Shown here: positions 5,057 through 8,564 of the stretch, piece after piece
How positions within the stretch are numbered: position 1 is the stretch's first letter
How the letters are laid out: each line of letters begins with the position of its first letter
NCBI GenBank assembly: GCA_903827735.1
Contig: CAIKJM010000633.1
Location: 1-8,564, forward strand
Length of the DNA: 8,564 bases
From: an uncultured Rhodanobacter sp.
GTDB lineage: Bacteria > Pseudomonadota > Gammaproteobacteria > Xanthomonadales > Rhodanobacteraceae
Direction: 5' to 3'
Program-made: the position numbers and the translations under genes
Notes under the pieces: generated by a model
What the model was told of the DNA's origin: nothing
Databases searched by the model: none
What the model saw: the letters and a program-made list of their open reading frames with translations, nothing else

Positions 5057-7020
5057 GGGCCGTCTCCGCTGCTGGAGCTTTCCGCCGGCATGTCTTCCAT
5101 GTCTGGATCGACGGTGCTGTTCGGCGCTGGGAGGGACTGCTCAGGTGGTGCGATATCTGGCGGCGCCGTCTTACCCTGTATCACCAACCATGAGTCAAAT
5201 ATCTTTCGTACGATCGGACCTGCATCAGCAGCACCCCAGGCGCCAGACTCAAGCATGGCAACGGCCGCAATTTTCGGATCCTCGGCCGGCGTATATGCCT
5301 CGAACCATGCTCGATGGCGCGCCGCGAGATGGGCCGAACTCTTGTTGGTGTCGTAGGCGTCCGAGGTGCGCGAGAAGCGTTCAGCAGTGCCGCTTTTGCC
5401 CGCGATTACGTAGGGAAAGCCGGTGAAGATGCCGCCCTTGCTGCCAGTGCCTCCGGTAATCACCGCCCGCATGCCTTGATCGACCACATTCCAGTCCGCG
5501 GGTTTCTGGATCAGTGACGGGCCGGTAGGTGGGTTAGCCAGCATTTGCATCTGCGCAACTCCGTTTGCCCGGGTCGCCATCACGACGCGTGGCTGATAGG
5601 GCACGCCGTGGCCGGCGAAGGTCGCCACCGCGTGACCCAGCTGCAGCGGCGTCACTTCCCAATAGCCCTGGCCGATGCCGGCAATAACAGTTTCACCGGG
5701 AAACCAGCCGAACTTGCTGTGTTTAGACTTCCATTCGCGCGACGGCAGTATGCCTTTGGATTCTCCCGGCAAATCGATGCCCGTCTTGGCGCCGAAGCTG
5801 AAACGGCTCATCCAGTCGCTCAGACGATCAATGCCTAGGTCAAGCGCCAGTTTGTAGAAATACGTGTTGGTCGACATTTCGATCGCGCGCACCATGTTGA
5901 CCGTGCCGTCACCACCACGCGTATCGTCGCGATAGCAGCGCTTCTGGCCCGGCAGGCAGAACTGGCCGGTCGACAATACAGTGTCTTGAGGGCGGCGTAC
6001 GCCGTACTCGAGTCCGCCGAGCGCAAGGAACGGCTTCACCGTGGATCCGGGTGGGTAGACGCCTTGCAGGGCGCGCACCGTCAGCGGTCGATCCGGCGCG
6101 TCGTTCAGAGCCTTGTAGTCAGCCCCGCTGATGCCGTTGACGAACAGATTAGGGTCGTAGGTCGGCACGCTGACCAACGCCAGGACCTGGCCGTTGCGCG
6201 GATCGATCGCCACGGCTGCACCGGGTCGGCCATCGAACGCGGCCATGGTGGCCTTCTGCATGCGCACATCGATGCTGAGATAAAGGTTTTCGCCAGGCGT
6301 CGGCGGAATGGTCTTCAGCACGCGCTGCGTTTGCCCGTCGGCGTTCACCTCGACCAGCTCGTAGCCCGGCTTGCCGTGCAGCACGTCTTCGTAATAGCGC
6401 TCCAGCCCCGTGCGGCCGACGTGGCTGGTGCCCTTATATTCATCGGGATCGAGCCGATCCAGATCATCGGCGTCGATGCGACTGACGTAGCCGACCACGT
6501 GCGCGAACAGCGGACCCAGCGGATAGTGTCGCGTCAGATACGGCACCACGGCGACGCTGGGAAAGCGCCAGCGGTTGACCGCAAACCGATCGATTTCGTC
6601 TTCGGTCAGATGCAGCTTCAGCGGTACGCTGTCGAAGCGCCGGCTCTGCGCGAGCTGCTTTTTGAAGGCATCGATATCGTCCTGACCGAGCGGCACCACG
6701 GTGCCCAACTCGTCCAGCATGGCCTGCATGCTGGGCACTTTTTCCGGTATCACTTCAAGCCGGAACGCCGGAACGTTGTCTGCCAGCAGCACGCCGTTGC
6801 GGTCGTAGATCAGCCCACGTGCGGGCGGAATCGCGCGCGGCTTGACGCTGTTGTTAGTCGAGCGCAGGGCGAACTCGTCATGGTGGGTGACCTGCAAAAA
6901 GTGGAACCGAGCCACCAGCAGGCCAAAACTCAGCAGAATCAGCAAAAAACCCGCCACTGCGCGGCGCTGGAACAGCGCACTTTCGCCACGGGTATCCTTG
7001 AATGATCGCCTGAGCTTCAT
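5053..7020 (-). CDS. mrdA: Penicillin-binding protein 2 (elongasome transpeptidase)
   Basis: A class B PBP (655 residues) that cross-links nascent peptidoglycan in the Rod complex with RodA. The N-terminus resembles E. coli PBP2 (MKLRRSF, then ESALFQRRA) and leads to one transmembrane helix at about 22-42. The pedestal domain starts with the PPARGLIYDRNG block (65-76). The transpeptidase domain has STVK (326-329, Ser326 nucleophile), STN (383-385) and KSGT (542-545). E. coli has SxD at the second motif, so Asn here removes one ligand of the zinc site reported in E. coli PBP2. Cys355 and Cys362 flank the LPG loop. An acidic, Pro/Ser-rich tail (about 618-655) ends the protein. The start has no strong Shine-Dalgarno. 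It follows mreD after 39 nt. The last part (5143-5322) has lower third-position GC than its surroundings. Confidence 0.97.
   Translation of the reverse strand: MKLRRSFKDTRGESALFQRRAVAGFLLILLSFGLLVARFHFLQVTHHDEFALRSTNNSVKPRAIPPARGLIYDRNGVLLADNVPAFRLEVIPEKVPSMQAMLDELGTVVPLGQDDIDAFKKQLAQSRRFDSVPLKLHLTEDEIDRFAVNRWRFPSVAVVPYLTRHYPLGPLFAHVVGYVSRIDADDLDRLDPDEYKGTSHVGRTGLERYYEDVLHGKPGYELVEVNADGQTQRVLKTIPPTPGENLYLSIDVRMQKATMAAFDGRPGAAVAIDPRNGQVLALVSVPTYDPNLFVNGISGADYKALNDAPDRPLTVRALQGVYPPGSTVKPFLALGGLEYGVRRPQDTVLSTGQFCLPGQKRCYRDDTRGGDGTVNMVRAIEMSTNTYFYKLALDLGIDRLSDWMSRFSFGAKTGIDLPGESKGILPSREWKSKHSKFGWFPGETVIAGIGQGYWEVTPLQLGHAVATFAGHGVPYQPRVVMATRANGVAQMQMLANPPTGPSLIQKPADWNVVDQGMRAVITGGTGSKGGIFTGFPYVIAGKSGTAERFSRTSDAYDTNKSSAHLAARHRAWFEAYTPAEDPKIAAVAMLESGAWGAADAGPIVRKIFDSWLVIQGKTAPPDIAPPEQSLPAPNSTVDPDMEDMPAESSSSGDGP
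5064..5067 (-). promoter_or_regulatory. RBS of rodA inside the mrdA 3' end
   Basis: GGAG lies 7 nt before the rodA ATG within the final codons of mrdA (AGC AGC GGA G, encoding Ser-Ser-Gly). Together with the ATGA overlap it supports both the chosen rodA start and translational coupling. The same AGCAGCGGAG word at the same spacing precedes mreD. Confidence 0.75.
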
Positions 7021-7059
7021 TGGCGCAGCATCACAGTGACGGCCTCATCGCTGCACATC

Positions 7060-7548
7060 TCACTGAATCCGCAGGCGTGCGCGCAAATCGTCGAGCAGCA
7101 GAAACAGGAATGGCCACAGCAGTGCGCCCACAAACGGCGAAATCCACCAGCTTGCCGGCGGCAGCGGCGCGCCGGACAGCACGCGTACCACCAGCAGCAA
7201 GATCCGGTCGTTCAAGAGCAGGGCCAGCACGGCCAACGTTTGCTGCCACATCGGAAAAAAGCGCAGGCGCGAGCGAAAGCGCAGCGCGATAAAGACCAAC
7301 GCACAGAGGCGCATCGCCTGCTCCCCCAGCACCACGCCGTTGAGCAGATCGGCGACCAGACCGAGCGCAAAAGCCATGCCCAGGGTGACGCGATCCTCCG
7401 ACTCCAGGCACCAGTACAACAGAATCAGCGCAGGCCAATACGGCTTGAACGGCTCCAGCACGCTGGGTAGCGGCACCAGCATCAGCACAAGCGCGAACGC
7501 GAGCGTGCCGATGAACCACCAGCGGCTCAGCCGCTGCTGCCGGCTCAC
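7060..7548 (-). CDS. mreD: Rod shape-determining protein MreD
   Basis: A small, very hydrophobic inner-membrane protein (162 residues, matching E. coli MreD in size) that bridges MreC, MreB and the elongation synthases. Five to six membrane segments are visible, at roughly 11-29, 36-50, 55-75, 80-92, 102-123 and 136-152. The family pattern of a YWCLE segment followed by GLVADLLNGVVLGEQA (63-78), with Asp67 between glycines, supports the call. The start is GTG at 7548, overlapping the mreC stop as GTGA. GGAG 7 nt upstream supports it, and no ATG nearby would keep the first membrane helix in a normal position. The basic C-terminus (RARLRIQ) fits a cytoplasmic end. Translation is probably coupled to mreC. 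Confidence 0.93.
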   Translation of the reverse strand: MSRQQRLSRWWFIGTLAFALVLMLVPLPSVLEPFKPYWPALILLYWCLESEDRVTLGMAFALGLVADLLNGVVLGEQAMRLCALVFIALRFRSRLRFFPMWQQTLAVLALLLNDRILLLVVRVLSGAPLPPASWWISPFVGALLWPFLFLLLDDLRARLRIQ

Positions 7549-8552
7549 GGTGGCGCTCCGCTGCTGCTAGCCGCAGGCGCGGGCGTCGCCGGCTTTTTGA
7601 CGAAAGCACCCGACGGGCTGGAGGCCGCGGACGCGGGCGCCGCCTGCACGGGTGGCGCAAGATTCGCGGGTGGGCCCATCGGCGTCGCCGGCGCAGGTGG
7701 ACCATCCGGCTCGGCCTGATCATGCAGCAGCAGCACATCTTCGCTGCGATCGATGTCCGCCGCCGGATCGGCCTGCGCCATCTGGAACATACCGGTGGGA
7801 GACGGCGAGACCGAGCGCACCTCGCCGACCGGAAAACCCGGCGGAAAGCGGCCACCGAGACCGGATGTCAGCAGGTGATCGCCCGCCCGCACGTCGGCCG
7901 CCAGCGGGATATTTGGCAGGCTCAACTGGCCACCCTCGGCCGAACCGTAAGCCACCGTGCGCAGGCCCGACCGCTCGATCGTGACGGGAATCGCGTGCGA
8001 GGGGTCGGTGATCAGCATGACCACCGAGGTCGTCGGCAACACTTCCTTGATCTGTCCCATCACGCCATGCGCGTCGATCACCGGCTGACCGGGCTTGACG
8101 CCATCGCGGGCGCCCACGTTCAAGGTGATCTGATAGCGGTACGCGCCCATGTCCACGCCGACGACGTGCGCGAGTTGCACGTTGAGCTCGAGGCTGTGCT
8201 GGGTATCGAGCAGCTGCTTCAGGCGCTCGTTCTGCACCGCAACGGCGCCCATGCGATTAAGCTTCGCGTTGGCCAGCAGCAGGTCTTCGCGCAGGCGCTG
8301 GTTCTGCTCGGTCAACCGCTCGCGGTCGGCGAACGCGACGCTGGCGGTGCGAATGCCCACCGCCGGCAGGCCGGCTAGCCGGTATATCGGTTCTATCACG
8401 GTCGACGCTGTATATCGAAGACGCCACAGCCAGCTGTTGCGATGGTCGAGCACCATCAGCACCATGGTCAGCGCAAGATAGAAAATCAGGCGCAGCGTGC
8501 CGGCCGCATTGCCAGCGAACAGAGGCGAGGATTCGTCGCGCGCGCGCGCCAT
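7545..8552 (-). CDS. mreC: Rod shape-determining protein MreC
   Basis: A bitopic inner-membrane scaffold protein (335 residues) that activates PBP2/RodA and links them to MreB. There is a short basic cytoplasmic N-terminus, one transmembrane helix (about 19-36), a coiled coil (about 74-117, rich in Glu, Gln, Leu and Arg) and the two-lobed beta domain (about 125-275). The hallmark DHLLTSGLGGRFPPGFPVGEV is at 225-245. A Pro/Ala/Ser-rich tail (about 280-335) follows and is probably disordered. The ATG at 8552 has AGGGG 5 nt upstream; the frame stays open to the window edge, so a longer start cannot be excluded, but the N-terminus is the usual length. Codons 2-5 (Ala-Arg-Ala-Arg) are encoded by an alternating GC run. 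mreB would be expected upstream, outside the window. Confidence 0.95.
   Translation of the reverse strand: MARARDESSPLFAGNAAGTLRLIFYLALTMVLMVLDHRNSWLWRLRYTASTVIEPIYRLAGLPAVGIRTASVAFADRERLTEQNQRLREDLLLANAKLNRMGAVAVQNERLKQLLDTQHSLELNVQLAHVVGVDMGAYRYQITLNVGARDGVKPGQPVIDAHGVMGQIKEVLPTTSVVMLITDPSHAIPVTIERSGLRTVAYGSAEGGQLSLPNIPLAADVRAGDHLLTSGLGGRFPPGFPVGEVRSVSPSPTGMFQMAQADPAADIDRSEDVLLLHDQAEPDGPPAPATPMGPPANLAPPVQAAPASAASSPSGAFVKKPATPAPAASSSGAPP
7556..7559 (-). promoter_or_regulatory. RBS of mreD inside the mreC 3' end
   Basis: GGAG sits 7 nt before the GTG start of mreD, within the last codons of mreC (AGC AGC GGA G). It decides in favour of the GTG start at 7548 and fits coupling through the GTGA overlap. 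Confidence 0.75.
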
Positions 8553-8564
8553 GGCCGCCCCTGA

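Noticed and set aside
5986..7005. Plus-strand open frame of 339 codons opposite mrdA
   Set aside because: Antisense shadow with no family motif; mrdA on the other strand is intact and well conserved.
7031..7855. Minus-strand open frame of 274 codons overlapping mreC and mreD
   Set aside because: It is an Arg-rich shadow in another frame; mreC and mreD account for the region with proper starts and domains.

Overview
The window is a compact, minus-strand cell-wall elongation (Rod complex) cluster from a GC-rich bacterium. Read in transcription order, from high to low coordinates, it runs mreC - mreD - mrdA (PBP2) - rodA - mltB - rlpA - dacC - ybeD. This joins the tail of an mreBCD locus to the mrdA-rodA-mltB-rlpA-dacC-ybeD(-lipB-lipA) order known from Pseudomonas and Xanthomonadales. 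The gene content, high GC, and G-rich heptamer repeats of the kind common in Xanthomonadales suggest a gammaproteobacterium of that order, possibly Rhodanobacteraceae (Dyella/Rhodanobacter-like). The taxonomic placement is inference; no rRNA or other marker is present.

Layout: 1-76 is a perfect tandem array of CGGGGAA touching the window edge. 77-237 is non-coding and contains three inverted, degenerate copies of the same heptamer just after the ybeD stop. 238-8552 is almost solid coding sequence on the minus strand. The eight genes fall into four overlapping pairs (mreC/mreD, mrdA/rodA, mltB/rlpA, dacC/ybeD), each joined by a 1-4 nt stop/start overlap and separated from the next pair by 39, 45 and 84 nt. 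mreB would be expected just beyond the right edge and lipB beyond the left edge; neither is in the window.

How the genes work together: MreC and MreD connect cytoplasmic MreB filaments to the periplasmic synthases. RodA polymerises glycan strands from lipid II and PBP2 cross-links them. MltB (a lytic transglycosylase) and RlpA (a septal lipoprotein with DPBB and SPOR domains) cut or bind glycan. DacC trims the terminal D-alanine from pentapeptides and so controls cross-linking. YbeD is a small DUF493 protein of unsettled role, usually found next to lipB.

Most of the window is ordinary conserved housekeeping DNA, and I do not see a new defence, mobile or biosynthetic system. The points worth a second look are the potentially G-quadruplex-forming heptamer array and its inverted partner, the paired translational coupling with a shared AGCAGCGGAG element, an unusual residue at a conserved His position in RlpA, and a local drop in third-position GC at the 3' end of mrdA.
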